NCBI RefSeq assembly: GCF_010179735.1
Contig: NZ_JAAEEH010000019.1
Span: 1 to 58,246 of the forward strand
DNA from: Anaerotalea alkaliphila
GTDB taxonomy: Bacteria > Bacillota > Clostridia > Lachnospirales > Vallitaleaceae
DNA length: 58,246 nucleotides
Direction: 5' to 3'
How positions within the stretch are numbered: position 1 is the stretch's first letter; every line of letters starts with the position of its first letter. Of the stretch, positions 17,823 to 26,137 are shown one piece after another. Position numbers and translations under genes: made by a program. The notes beneath the pieces are model-generated. The model did no database searches, was not told the origin of the DNA, and saw only the letters and a program-made list of their open reading frames with translations.

Positions 17823-19541
17823 TTTTAGATCCGCAGGCAGCTTGATGGTCACCATCGTGCCCTCGCCTACTTTGCTTTCAATCTGCAGGCCATATTCCTT
17901 CCCGCAGTAGAATTTGATCCTTTCATCGATGTTCCGGACACCGATTTCACTGTACTTCTTCTCGGGATCGTTCACTTGCTTGAGCTCTTCCATTTGCTTT
18001 TCCGTCATGCCCGCACCATTGTCTTCCACGACAATATACAGGAATTCCTCCGCAAGCCTGGCACTGATCCTTATCAGACCTTGCTTGTCAAAATCTTCAA
18101 ATCCGTGGAAAATGCAGTTCTCCACAATCGGCTGCAAAATGAATTTCACCGTCTTCAGATTCCTCGTCTCTTCCGGAATTTCAACAACTGCATCAAACAT
18201 ATCCCCATACCTATACCGTTGGATCTGGAGATAGTTCTGCACATTTTCCACCTCCTCTTGGAGATCCACAACCTCCCCTTTTCTGGAAAAATTGTACCGC
18301 AATAAATTGATGATGGAAGTGACCATCGTTTCTATGGTCTTGATGTTGTTGAAGGATGCCAGCCAACGGATGGAGTCCAACGTGTTGTAGAGGAAGTGCG
18401 GATTGATTTGGGCCTGAAGCACTTCATACTGCATCTTCGACCTCTGCTTTTCCGCTTCCATGTTCTTGTTTATGAAATATTTGAGTTTTACCTGCATATG
18501 GTTGAATGCAAGTCCCAATTGTCCAAGTTCGTCATTGCTCCGCACCTCTACAGGTACGGACAGGTCCCCTTTTTCGACCTTTTTCATTGCACCCGACAAT
18601 TCCGCAATCGGTCTTGTGATCCGATAGGACAGGAAGTAGGCCATGACGATGCTGACGGCCAGGAACAGGAAGGTGATTTCCAGCAAGGACTGCAACATGA
18701 CTTTCGTATCTTCCAATATCTTATTGGTCGAGTGGATGCCGATCAATGTCCAATCCGTCAGCTTGATCGGATTCGATATGATGATGCTTGGCTCCTTGAA
18801 GACGACTCCGTCAATCCGCATCCCATGGTTGCCGATCAGGTCCGGATAGTCCACCAAAACCTCATCCAACAGGATGTTGATGGGGTATGTGAAGATCGCT
18901 TCTCCGTTCCCGTTGACCAGAATCAACTTTTGGGGGTTCTGGACGGAAATGGTGGAGATCAATTCCCGTATGTAGTCGTAATTGATGTCGATGATGATGA
19001 TCCCATAATCCACATCATTGGTATAGTCGTAGATTTTCCGCACATAGGTAAGCACCTTCATCTGGGAAGTGATGTGGTATTCGCTGGAATAGGCATTGGC
19101 GAAGATCCCATCATCCTGGGCTTTTTGCCTCAGGATGTGCCTGTACTTTTGCTTCAAGGCCCAGTCATTGATGGCCCAATCGCTTTTCCATACCCTTCCG
19201 TCCTGACTGATGATGTAAATCCCCTTGATGTATTCCTGGACGGAGATGGTGTTTTTCAAAATCCTATTGATGTCCTCATCCACGCCGGCGCCAATGGAGA
19301 TTTTGGCCAGTATTTCCTCGTCATAAGAAAGAAGTGTTGCCGTGTTGTGTATGGAAGTCAAAAGGAACTCAAGATTGTACTTGGTCTTGTTGGAAATTTC
19401 CAGTGTGTAGTCGATCTTGTTTTCCTGCAGCTTTTCATAAAAGGAGGAATAGGCCACATAACCGATGAAACCGGTGAAGACGATGATGAAGATGCAATAT
19501 TGGATAAAAAGCTTTGACCGAATGGATGCATGCCTCATCAT
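17820..19541 (-). CDS. YesM-type sensor histidine kinase
   Basis: The 573-residue membrane kinase has a first membrane span at about residues 10-31, a long external sensing domain, a second span before [11 protein letters not shown], a HAMP linker, the His_kinase motif [12 protein letters not shown] with the phospho-histidine near residue 381, and an ATPase domain with VEDNGAGM. The ATG at 19541 overlaps the stop of the epimerase gene (ATGA), suggesting translational coupling; the open frame extends upstream only as shadow of that gene. It likely senses an extracellular sugar or a liganded binding protein and phosphorylates the YesN-type regulator. Confidence 0.9.
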   Translation of the reverse strand: MMRHASIRSKLFIQYCIFIIVFTGFIGYVAYSSFYEKLQENKIDYTLEISNKTKYNLEFLLTSIHNTATLLSYDEEILAKISIGAGVDEDINRILKNTISVQEYIKGIYIISQDGRVWKSDWAINDWALKQKYRHILRQKAQDDGIFANAYSSEYHITSQMKVLTYVRKIYDYTNDVDYGIIIIDINYDYIRELISTISVQNPQKLILVNGNGEAIFTYPINILLDEVLVDYPDLIGNHGMRIDGVVFKEPSIIISNPIKLTDWTLIGIHSTNKILEDTKVMLQSLLEITFLFLAVSIVMAYFLSYRITRPIAELSGAMKKVEKGDLSVPVEVRSNDELGQLGLAFNHMQVKLKYFINKNMEAEKQRSKMQYEVLQAQINPHFLYNTLDSIRWLASFNNIKTIETMVTSIINLLRYNFSRKGEVVDLQEEVENVQNYLQIQRYRYGDMFDAVVEIPEETRNLKTVKFILQPIVENCIFHGFEDFDKQGLIRISARLAEEFLYIVVEDNGAGMTEKQMEELKQVNDPEKKYSEIGVRNIDERIKFYCGKEYGLQIESKVGEGTMVTIKLPADLK

Positions 19542-20227
19542 TTTTGACCGTAATATGCGTTTGCTCCATGCTTTCTTTCGAAATGCTTGTCCTGGAGCGC
19601 TTGCGGGGCCTGTTGCAGTCCCGGTTTCAACTGCTCTGTCTGATATGCCATCTTGGCCACTTCCTCCAAGACAACCGCATTGTGGACCGCTTCCCCTGCA
19701 TCCTTGCCCCAGGTGAACGGACCATGGTTGGAGCACAGCACTCCCGGCACGTGTCCAGGCAATCTATTTGCAAACGTCTCCAGGATGACCAATCCGGTAT
19801 TCTTCTCGTATCCTTCTTGGATTTCCTCGGCGGTCAGGCTCCTTGCGCAAGGGATTTCTCCATAGTAATAGTCTGCGTGTGTTGTTCCATAACACGGAAT
19901 CCCCCTGCAAGCCTGGGCCCATGACGTGGCCCATGGCGAATGTGTATGTACGATGCCGCCAACAGATTCAAACGCCTTGTAAAGTTCAATATGCGTCAAT
20001 GTATCCGATGAGGGCTTGTATCTCCCTTCAACGCGGTTCCCCTCCAGATCCATCACCACCATGTCCTCAGGCCTCAGCTCGTCATATTCGATGCCGCTGG
20101 GCTTTATGACCAACAGGCCTTTAGACCTGTCGATGCCGCTCACATTCCCCCACGTATAGGTGATCAGTCCCCTCCTGGGCAATTCCATGTTCGCCTCGTA
20201 GACTTGCATTTTCAGTTCTTCCAGCAC
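19538..20227 (-). CDS. L-ribulose-5-phosphate 4-epimerase (AraD/UlaF/SgbE type)
   Basis: The 229-residue protein is a class II aldolase-fold epimerase. It shows [14 protein letters not shown], the [10 protein letters not shown] segment, [12 protein letters not shown] with zinc histidines, [13 protein letters not shown] and the SNHGPFTWG segment typical of AraD-type epimerases rather than aldolases. It converts L-ribulose-5-phosphate to D-xylulose-5-phosphate. The start is a GTG at 20227 with GGAGG 9 bases upstream. It lies between the UlaE-like gene and the sensor kinase, making a three-gene unit. Confidence 0.9.
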   Translation of the reverse strand: MLEELKMQVYEANMELPRRGLITYTWGNVSGIDRSKGLLVIKPSGIEYDELRPEDMVVMDLEGNRVEGRYKPSSDTLTHIELYKAFESVGGIVHTHSPWATSWAQACRGIPCYGTTHADYYYGEIPCARSLTAEEIQEGYEKNTGLVILETFANRLPGHVPGVLCSNHGPFTWGKDAGEAVHNAVVLEEVAKMAYQTEQLKPGLQQAPQALQDKHFERKHGANAYYGQK

Positions 20228-20250
20228 CCTCCGTTACCTCCCTTTCCTTT

Positions 20251-21129
20251 TCACCGTTGCTTTGACAAAATGTTCCGCATCATTTCGTTCGCATCCCTTA
20301 GGTCCTGTTCCCAGCGTTGGTTTCCAGTGTACCAGAATTCCGTGACATATTTCCGCACCCCCATGCCCCAGGCTGTTTCAATTATGGCCTCAAAATCCAC
20401 ATGCCCCGTGCCATAGGGAATCTCCCTGAATTTGCCGGGAACAGTCTCCTTCAAATGGAGAGCCGCAACGTGTCCTTCTCCCTTCCTCAAGTCCTCCAGT
20501 ACGTCGTTTCCATACATGCACGCAGCGTTCGTCAGATTCCCCGCATCCGGATATACGTTCAGATAGGGCGACTTGACCTGCCGCACATATTTCATTGCCT
20601 TTTCAACCGTATTCATGAACTCGGTTTCCATGGTTTCAAAGGCCAGCATGACTCCCGACCTGGCCGCCAACAGGGAAGCCTTCTGAAGATTGTCTTCAAA
20701 TCGTGTCCTGGTTTCCTCGTTGCTTGCTTCGTAATAGACATCATAGCCTGCCAATTGGATGATTCTAACACCCAAATCCGCCGAAAGTTGGATTGCCTTT
20801 TCCATGATTTCCATGCTCCTGCGTGTTGTTTCCTCATTGCAGCTTCCCAAGGGATACTTCCTATGCCCGCTCAAGCACATTGTCCGGATCGGCATGCCGG
20901 CTTCTTCCATCAGGTCGACCAAGGCATTCCTCTCTTCCCGGGGCATGTCCAGCCTTTCGAGTTTTTCATCGGTCTCGTCGATGCTGATTTCGATGAAATC
21001 ATATCCTGCGCCCTTCGCCGCCATAAGTTTTTCTTTCCAGGAAAGCGCTGCAGGCATTGATTTTTCGTACAAACCTAGTGTGTATGGCTTCATTTTCTGT
21101 TCTGCATGCGATTCATTTGCTGTATCCAT
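20251..21129 (-). CDS. L-xylulose-5-phosphate 3-epimerase (UlaE/SgbU type)
   Basis: The 292-residue TIM-barrel protein aligns along its length with UlaE as I remember it: LGLYEKSMPA, FIEISIDETDEKLERLD, MCLSGHRKYPLGS, IIQLAGYDVYYE and the YPDAGNL and LHLKET metal-site segments. It converts L-xylulose-5-phosphate to L-ribulose-5-phosphate. With the LyxK-like kinase (5223-6746) and the 4-epimerase this gives a complete L-xylulose route to D-xylulose-5-phosphate. I keep the start at 21129, with GAAAGGA upstream; a second ATG twelve codons later has no site. Confidence 0.9.
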   Translation of the reverse strand: MDTANESHAEQKMKPYTLGLYEKSMPAALSWKEKLMAAKGAGYDFIEISIDETDEKLERLDMPREERNALVDLMEEAGMPIRTMCLSGHRKYPLGSCNEETTRRSMEIMEKAIQLSADLGVRIIQLAGYDVYYEASNEETRTRFEDNLQKASLLAARSGVMLAFETMETEFMNTVEKAMKYVRQVKSPYLNVYPDAGNLTNAACMYGNDVLEDLRKGEGHVAALHLKETVPGKFREIPYGTGHVDFEAIIETAWGMGVRKYVTEFWYTGNQRWEQDLRDANEMMRNILSKQR

Positions 21130-21251
21130 GCTTTTCCTTTCGTTGAAGTGGAATTATATGATTTTTCACTTTTTTGTTTTCATCATGGTATCATCTTATT
21201 ATTGTCAAGTCAACATCCACTGCCCCAGACTTGACCCAACCTTAGGTAAAT

Positions 21252-21286
21252 AAAAAAACCGCACATGCACCAATGTACATATACGG
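21252..21286 (-). terminator. Intrinsic terminator, left of the prophage
   Basis: In minus-strand RNA an 11-pair stem (with G-U pairs) closes a six-base loop and is followed by seven Us. It lies just beyond the left copy of the tRNA-Lys repeat, on the strand of the tRNA. It was probably the original tRNA-Lys terminator, now cut off from the intact tRNA by the insertion. It may now end leftward transcripts from the phage repressor. The rest of the gap 21130-21473 holds the upstream region of the epimerase gene, with overlapping TTGACT/TTGACA boxes near 21208-21220 but no clear -10, and the attachment repeat. Confidence 0.7.
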
Positions 21287-21294
21287 CCTTCTGC

Positions 21295-21338
21295 GTACCC
21301 CATCACGGACTCGAACCGTGGACACCCTGATTAAGAGT
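21295..21338 (-). repeat. Left attachment-site repeat (tRNA-Lys 3'-half remnant)
   Basis: This 44-base segment matches 32169-32212 at 42 positions; the two differences lie together in the T-loop region. It covers the T arm and anticodon arm of tRNA-Lys. Beyond it the match breaks down, so it is a fragment and not a working tRNA. It marks the left end of the prophage. Confidence 0.88.
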
Positions 21339-21473
21339 AGTGCTCTAAAATCAGAGACATTGAAAGCCTTAAAACAGAACTTCCGGTGTAAAACCGCTAT
21401 GCTGTTTTTCATTTTGCATACTAAATAAGGGATGCAGGTAAAATCAGGTGCGTTTGTTCTTTTTCATCAACCT

Positions 21474-21833
21474 TCAATTTGAAACTTTATGTAGGTATTC
21501 GTGTTGGTTTACCGTCATGTAATACTTCAGCATTCCAAGGATCTCAATCTTCTGCTTCTCACATAATGGATAGATCATGTTGATAATCTCCTTCATAGTA
21601 TCATCAAAGAGCTGCGCCTTTTCAGGTGGAGCTTTTTCTTTACCCGTCAGGATCCAATCAATGGAAAGTCCATATTCATTATGTAATGCTAATAGTGCTT
21701 TTGAAGAAGGCAAGCTTCTTCCATTTTCAAGCATTGCTATATTCCCTGTGCTAATTCCTGTGTTTTTGCTGATTTCTGCCATTGAAAAACTGTTTGATGT
21801 TCTCCAATCTTTTAGTCTTTCACCAATGGTCAT
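21474..21833 (-). CDS. XRE-family phage repressor
   Basis: The 119-residue protein has an N-terminal helix-turn-helix of the cI/XRE type (about residues 5-60, with MAEISKNTGISTGNIAMLENGRSLPS) and a short helical C-terminus. It is the only leftward gene in the element and faces the early rightward genes across a promoter region with two similar sites. It likely maintains lysogeny or limits replication. There is no RecA-type self-cleavage domain, so induction may not use the SOS response directly. AAAGGGTG precedes the ATG. Confidence 0.9.
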   Translation of the reverse strand: MTIGERLKDWRTSNSFSMAEISKNTGISTGNIAMLENGRSLPSSKALLALHNEYGLSIDWILTGKEKAPPEKAQLFDDTMKEIINMIYPLCEKQKIEILGMLKYYMTVNQHEYLHKVSN

Positions 21834-21853
21834 AACTATACACCCTTTCTTTG

Positions 21854-21904
21854 TTCACAAATATGAGTATAGTTATTGACACTACTCACATTTGAGAGTA
21901 TAAT
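21854..21904 (+). promoter_or_regulatory. Early phage promoter with two repressor-like sites
   Basis: TTGACA (21876-21881) is exactly 17 bases from TATAAT (21899-21904), a consensus rightward promoter. Two related 16-base sequences, TTCACAAATATGAGTA (21854-21869) and CTCACATTTGAGAGTA (21885-21900), share the TCACA start and GAGTA-like end. The second lies between and over the promoter boxes. Their starts are 31 bases apart, about three helical turns. A leftward TATACT at 21866-21871 overlaps the first site, fitting an autoregulated repressor. Confidence 0.75.
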
Positions 21905-21981
21905 AATACATGTAGATACCTTTACACTCTTATTATAGCACAAGACCAGCAAGCCTTAAAGGAGCTGGCAAAGGAGAAAAT

Positions 21982-22251
21982 ATGATTATAAGGTTGAGCG
22001 AGAAAGAATTCAAATCGATGCTTGAAAAGGAAGATTTGGTAAAGGAAGAGTACGACAACGAAATGGATTTACAAACTACAGATGTTTTATCTGTAAATTC
22101 AAATGGAGACATAAGTCAGGTAACATTTTTTGTAATTTCTAATTTCCAATATGTTCTTATAAAATCTCTTAAATCATATGAGATATACAAGAAAGACCTC
22201 GACCAGTATCAGGAATATTATGATAAGTATAAATCAGAAGCAGTTATCTAA
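21982..22251 (+). CDS. Hypothetical phage early protein, 89 residues
   Basis: I do not recognise this protein. It is charged, has no membrane span or signal peptide, and looks helical (KEFKSMLEKEDLVKEEYD and YKKDLDQYQEYYDKYK) around a short beta-like segment. An AAAGGAG site lies just upstream, and it is the first gene after the early promoter. Position suggests a regulatory or replication accessory role; that is inference only. Confidence 0.75.
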   Translation: MIIRLSEKEFKSMLEKEDLVKEEYDNEMDLQTTDVLSVNSNGDISQVTFFVISNFQYVLIKSLKSYEIYKKDLDQYQEYYDKYKSEAVI

Positions 22252-22313
22252 GGACATACAGGCATTCCTGGCCTGGAGCAAAGGACTTCGGGCCAGAACG
22301 GAGGATATAGCAG

Positions 22314-22580
22314 ATGCATATGATCCTGAACTATATAGACGTAGTTGTGAAGGGGATGGACCTGGACCATCTCACGCAGGAGAACCGGAACCTTTTTGTC
22401 CACTTCCTCCTGAAATACCACCACCTATTCAAGGAGATTGAATTTTCCACTATCCAACAAATAGGACAAACCTTGGTACTCATTGAGAAGAACAAGGAAT
22501 TCGTCCTTATTGTATATGAAATGCAGAAAGACTGTTATTTCCAGTATCTTGATTTCAAAGATATCCCTAAAATAAGCTAA
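22314..22580 (+). CDS. Hypothetical phage early protein, 88 residues
   Basis: I do not recognise this small soluble protein. It is rich in leucine, isoleucine, aspartate and lysine and has no membrane span. GGAGG lies 9 bases before the ATG. It is between the first early gene and the ssDNA-binding candidate. A second reading frame at 22220-22441 overlaps its start and could encode another short protein, but it turns proline- and glycine-rich and is less convincing. Confidence 0.65.
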   Translation: MHMILNYIDVVVKGMDLDHLTQENRNLFVHFLLKYHHLFKEIEFSTIQQIGQTLVLIEKNKEFVLIVYEMQKDCYFQYLDFKDIPKIS

Positions 22581-22601
22581 CCCCAAAGGAGAAAAAAAAC
22601 T

Positions 22602-22922
22602 ATGGCAATCGCAGAAGCTACCCTGTACGCAGTACAATCATTCATCGGACGCATCGAGGACCAGAACACCGGCAAAGCCAACGACATCAACAGCCACAAG
22701 ATTGTGGTTAGCACTCGCAAATTCGGAAAGTACGACATCAAGACCAGCACCGAACAGGTCAACGAGAAATACGGCATTGAGATCATGACCTATAAGGCCG
22801 ATGAAAGCGTGGTTTCCAAGCTTCGTGGCCAAGCTTATCCTGTAGAAGGAAAGTTGGACTTCGACATCATCGCCGGCAAGGTATACGTCAACGATTTCCT
22901 TGTTGACGGTGTAGACTACTAG
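22602..22922 (+). CDS. Candidate single-stranded DNA-binding protein (gene V-like)
   Basis: The 106-residue soluble protein has alternating beta-type segments (KIVVSTRKFGKYDIKTST, KVYVNDFLVDGV) suitable for an OB-like fold. A strong AAAGGAG precedes it and a terminator-like hairpin follows. In filamentous phages a gene of this size in this position, ahead of the structural genes and highly expressed, makes the ssDNA-binding protein that coats new genomes. I see no diagnostic motif, so the function rests on size, position and expression signals. Confidence 0.5.
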   Translation: MAIAEATLYAVQSFIGRIEDQNTGKANDINSHKIVVSTRKFGKYDIKTSTEQVNEKYGIEIMTYKADESVVSKLRGQAYPVEGKLDFDIIAGKVYVNDFLVDGVDY

Positions 22923-22930
22923 GCCCCATC

Positions 22931-22968
22931 AACCGCCGGTTCACCTCCTGGCTGGCGGTTTATTTTAG
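22931..22968 (+). terminator. Likely partial terminator after the ssDNA-binding candidate
   Basis: Arms AACCGCC and GGCGGTT flank a loop, followed by a short T-rich stretch (TTTATTTT). It lies directly after the stop at 22922. A leaky terminator here would separate a highly expressed gene from the structural module, as in classical filamentous phages. Confidence 0.65.
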
Positions 22969-23042
22969 GAAGCTTGCCTAAGGCTTCATATATATCACAC
23001 ACTCATTCAATTTAACCGACAAGGAAGGAGAGCCTTGTTCCA

Positions 23043-23111
23043 ATGATTATCAATGGTATTTCTTTATTTAACGCTTCTAGTCCCTGGACCTCTCCTCCAG
23101 GGACATTATAA
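23043..23111 (+). CDS. Possible 22-residue leader peptide
   Basis: A short frame starts with ATG about 12 bases after GGAAGGAGAG and ends before the next gene. It is not recognisable and could be chance. A hairpin (23080-23104) lies inside its second half, so translation of this peptide could open the hairpin and affect the following gene. Weakly supported. Confidence 0.25.
   Translation: MIINGISLFNASSPWTSPPGTL
23080..23104 (+). promoter_or_regulatory. Hairpin before the structural module
   Basis: GTCCCTGGA and TCCAGGGAC form a perfect 9-pair stem with a seven-base loop. It ends 11 bases before the AAAAGGTG ribosome binding site of the next gene. It is not followed by a T-run, so a role in RNA stability or translation control is more likely than termination. 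Confidence 0.55.
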
Positions 23112-23123
23112 AAAGGTGATGAA

Positions 23124-23348
23124 ATGGAACTTTTGAAGGAGCTTCTGGCGGATGAACGGGTACTGAAAGTAGCAGCCTACATCATCCAATTGAATATTGA
23201 TATTTTGATAATAATCGGACTTGTCATACTTTCCATTTTCCCAATGACCATGATAGCAGCATACATGTATGAAAGGAGCCTAGAACATGGGAATATTCCA
23301 GAAGATGAAGAATCTACGGATCTACAATCCGGAGTTTCCAAACAATAG
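23124..23348 (+). CDS. Small single-span membrane protein, 74 residues
   Basis: The protein has an N-terminal charged helix, one strong membrane span (about residues 25-48: IDILIIIGLVILSIFPMTMIAAY) and an acidic C-terminal tail. I do not recognise it. Its last 62 bases overlap the start of the adsorption-protein gene in another frame, which suggests coupled translation. AAAAGGTG precedes the ATG. It may be a minor coat or assembly protein. Confidence 0.7.
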   Translation: MELLKELLADERVLKVAAYIIQLNIDILIIIGLVILSIFPMTMIAAYMYERSLEHGNIPEDEESTDLQSGVSKQ

Positions 23349-25404
23349 AAGGAATACCATCATCTACAGGGTCCTTTTTTTGATTATGGCCGTTGTGATG
23401 GTAATCCGGGGATGCACCTGGACCGCCCATGCAGCAGCCCCTTTGCTTACACCTGAACAGGAAGCAGCCATTCAGGAGATAGCGAACAACGTGAACGCAG
23501 CAAAGACCGGTCAGGTAATACAATTCCCTGGAAGCAAAATGACAGGGACAGAATCAAATAGCTGGATGAAAAACATAGGTACCAGCGCCATGTCAGGATT
23601 GGGAGCTTTGATCACAGCCGGACAGATGGCTTCAAGGGTCGTCATGATTCATGACGCAGCGGAAATTGCTAGATGGCAGGTGCAAAAAGCCAGCTATGAC
23701 CGTTATGTGGAGCAATTTGGGGAAAATGGGGAAATATCGCAAGCCCTTATGCAACAATATGGACTTGCGAACATTCCCCAGGACTATCCTCAAACCATGT
23801 ATACAAAAGTTACTGATTTTATCAATGATACCGTTTGGATAGCCGGACAGATAACCGGCTTCCAGATGTATCAGGATCCTTTTGAAAAATTCCTTCGAGG
23901 AGAAGATGAAGATATAGATCTACCTATAAAAGTAGATACCGGAGCTGGTCCGGTGCTTGCCACACAAAACCAGAAAGCAGACGTAAGGAACTGGTTCCAG
24001 TCCAATTTCCGCATTCAGGATGGACAATATCAGCTCCGGGAACAGATGTGGCATGAGTATTATGGCAAATACATCAACGTATGGAAAACATACGACACCA
24101 TAGAGGATTTGATTGCAGCTGTTCCTGAAGCATATAGATATGCTTTCCAGCATTTGCTTGGAATGAGTATGGAAAGTACAGTAGCAAGTGAAGCATTCAA
24201 AAAGTTTCTTTTGAATGAATATACTCCTTCAACAAATGAAATCACATATAGTGATTATATTCAATGGAATGATTATCCATCCATTGATGAAACATATGAT
24301 TCCAATATACAATATCAATTTCAACTTACCCAAAGACCATATCAAGCATTATGGAAAATAAAATCAACAGGTGTTATTTATTGGTCTGCATCATCTAGTT
24401 TAAGTGGTATACAAGTAACTGGATCATCTATATATGAGATGGGAGGGTCTTCAACATTAACATTGACTTACAACACATCAACCCAAACATGGGGTAATTT
24501 ATATCAAGGTGGTGTTTATGCTGGTGGTTCCTTATCAGGTCCTAATTATGAATATATTCAAACAACTCATGGATTTTATGATACAAATAAAGCAGAAACA
24601 GTGGAAGCAAATGCAACTAATGAAGAATTAACTTATGTTCCCCCAAAAATAGAACAATATCAACCTAAAATATCCGATGCTTCTGGAAACACAACAGAAG
24701 CAAGACAATACGATCCCGAAACCGAAACCATCAAACCCATAACCATAGACGAAACCAGCATAAACCTTAACCCTGAAAATGATGGCTGGATTCTCCCGAA
24801 TCCCCCTGAACTTCCCTCATATATCCCTGCAACCCTTACGGATCCCTTGACCTATACTGACCCAACAGCAGCCCCAAAGGAAGAGCCTGACCCTCTTACA
24901 CAGGACGAAACCAACAAAGGTTTACTTACCCGGCTTGGTGAGATAGTTGCCGGTATAGCAGGACTTCCCGGAGCCATAGTTGGCGCATTGACGCAAGGAT
25001 TACCGGGTATAGACCCGGCACCTTTGCCGGAGCCTTCACCTCTTCCTGAACCCTCCCCCGTCCCTCCGGTCCCAACCGGTGGAGGACAACCCCCACCAGG
25101 TGGACTTCCTGTTGTCATGACCCCCAGCATTTCTAACTTGTTCATGCTCTTTTGGCTTATCCTGCTGGCTGTCATGTACCTGTTCATCAAGGCCCTGGTT
25201 TTCGTTGGTTCCATCTTCGCCATCCCTGCTACTACAGCCATATTCAATGAATATGTGATGATGGGGATAACCTTCACCAGGAACCAGACCATTCCAGGCA
25301 TGGGGATAACCATCCAAGGCCTTTTGTCTTGGTTGGGAGCATTCCTTATAACATTCGCCATCTACAAGGCGCTTAACAAAAAGGTTGGGAGGTTGGACGT
25401 ATGA
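23287..25404 (+). CDS. Candidate adsorption/minor coat protein (pIII-like), 705 residues
   Basis: The product has a signal peptide (hydrophobic core about 27-45, cleavage likely after AHA near 50), a large external region, a proline-rich linker (about 565-610) and two C-terminal membrane spans (about 617-646 and 674-694). This is the architecture of the virion-tip protein that binds the host and anchors in the membrane until release. AAAGGAG precedes the ATG. Residues about 299-471 (roughly 24180-24700) are encoded by much more A/T-rich DNA with different codon use than both flanks, suggesting an exchanged receptor-binding domain. Homology to a named family was not recognised; the call is by architecture and position. 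Confidence 0.72.
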   Translation: MGIFQKMKNLRIYNPEFPNNRRNTIIYRVLFLIMAVVMVIRGCTWTAHAAAPLLTPEQEAAIQEIANNVNAAKTGQVIQFPGSKMTGTESNSWMKNIGTSAMSGLGALITAGQMASRVVMIHDAAEIARWQVQKASYDRYVEQFGENGEISQALMQQYGLANIPQDYPQTMYTKVTDFINDTVWIAGQITGFQMYQDPFEKFLRGEDEDIDLPIKVDTGAGPVLATQNQKADVRNWFQSNFRIQDGQYQLREQMWHEYYGKYINVWKTYDTIEDLIAAVPEAYRYAFQHLLGMSMESTVASEAFKKFLLNEYTPSTNEITYSDYIQWNDYPSIDETYDSNIQYQFQLTQRPYQALWKIKSTGVIYWSASSSLSGIQVTGSSIYEMGGSSTLTLTYNTSTQTWGNLYQGGVYAGGSLSGPNYEYIQTTHGFYDTNKAETVEANATNEELTYVPPKIEQYQPKISDASGNTTEARQYDPETETIKPITIDETSINLNPENDGWILPNPPELPSYIPATLTDPLTYTDPTAAPKEEPDPLTQDETNKGLLTRLGEIVAGIAGLPGAIVGALTQGLPGIDPAPLPEPSPLPEPSPVPPVPTGGGQPPPGGLPVVMTPSISNLFMLFWLILLAVMYLFIKALVFVGSIFAIPATTAIFNEYVMMGITFTRNQTIPGMGITIQGLLSWLGAFLITFAIYKALNKKVGRLDV

Positions 25405-25775
25405 CGGCATTAGAGCAGCTTGCAAGCATAGGAAACGGATTCGTCCAATCTGTTGTCGATATAGCGACATTCGTCATAGACGGCTTCATGGCCGGCTTTG
25501 ACGGCATTCTCCAGCTATACAACGCATTGCTGGACCAACAGCGTTACATGGACAGCATGATTGCATCAGCTGCATCCGGCACCATCGACGGATTCAACGT
25601 GCTTGCCTACATAGGCGCATACCGATATCTGGTGGGAGATCCCGTTTTCGTATATACCTACGGCCTTATCCTCATAGGCATCACCTGGACCATTTACAAG
25701 CTCTGCTATTACATATGGCAAATGATAAAAGGTGGATTCACTGGATCCACGATAATCAAAAGCATTTTCAAATGA
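25401..25775 (+). CDS. pVI-like minor coat/membrane protein, 124 residues
   Basis: The protein has an amphipathic to hydrophobic N-terminal half and a clear membrane span near residues 83-105 (VYTYGLILIGITWTIYKLCYYIW), with a basic end. Its ATG overlaps the stop of the adsorption gene (ATGA). In filamentous phages the gene after pIII encodes pVI, a hydrophobic tip protein of similar size, so this is the likely counterpart. Confidence 0.65.
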   Translation: MTALEQLASIGNGFVQSVVDIATFVIDGFMAGFDGILQLYNALLDQQRYMDSMIASAASGTIDGFNVLAYIGAYRYLVGDPVFVYTYGLILIGITWTIYKLCYYIWQMIKGGFTGSTIIKSIFK

Positions 25776-25857
25776 TATAAGGCACCGGAGCCGGTTGGCC
25801 CAACGCTTTATATAGATTGCATTCCATTCCATTTCTCAACGAAAGGAGAAAAACAAT

Positions 25858-26124
25858 ATGAAGAAAATCAAGGAAATCATGACCAGAATCATCCGCAAGA
25901 AGGACGCCCTCACCGCATTCGCCATGGCCCTACTGGTCGTAGGAGCTGCCAACACAGCCCACGCAGTGGAGCCGCAAGGATTCGCTCTCAACTTCGACCC
26001 CTCCCAGATGTTCGTGTGGACACAATCCATCATCGATATGATGATGCCCGTAGTCTACATTACCCTTGGCATCTCTCTTGCCTTCATCATCATCCGGGCC
26101 CTCAAATCCGCATTCAGCTACTAG
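25858..26124 (+). CDS. Major coat protein (pVIII-like) with signal peptide
   Basis: The 88-residue precursor has a basic N-terminus, a hydrophobic signal core and an AHA cleavage site near residue 36. The mature part is about 52 residues: a short amphipathic N-terminal segment, one membrane span (VVYITLGISLAFIIIRAL) and a short basic end. This is the classic inovirus major coat layout, with the C-terminal positive charges facing the packaged DNA. A strong AAAGGAG site precedes it. It is the best single marker for identifying the element as a filamentous phage. Confidence 0.88.
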   Translation: MKKIKEIMTRIIRKKDALTAFAMALLVVGAANTAHAVEPQGFALNFDPSQMFVWTQSIIDMMMPVVYITLGISLAFIIIRALKSAFSY

Positions 26125-26137
26125 AACGTAGCTGCTT

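Noticed and set aside
22220-22441. Additional early phage gene beginning MISINQKQLSKDIQAFLAW
   Set aside because: The start looks protein-like, but the second half becomes Gly/Pro-rich, overlaps the better-supported 22314-22580 gene, and has only a weak AGGA upstream. Left open rather than annotated.
21474-22580. Toxin-antitoxin pair at the left end of the element
   Set aside because: The XRE protein and the first early genes are divergently transcribed with a phage-switch promoter layout, and neither early protein resembles a known toxin.
24180-24700. Diversity-generating retroelement target in the adsorption gene
   Set aside because: No reverse transcriptase and no template repeat are present in the element; a recombined domain explains the composition better.
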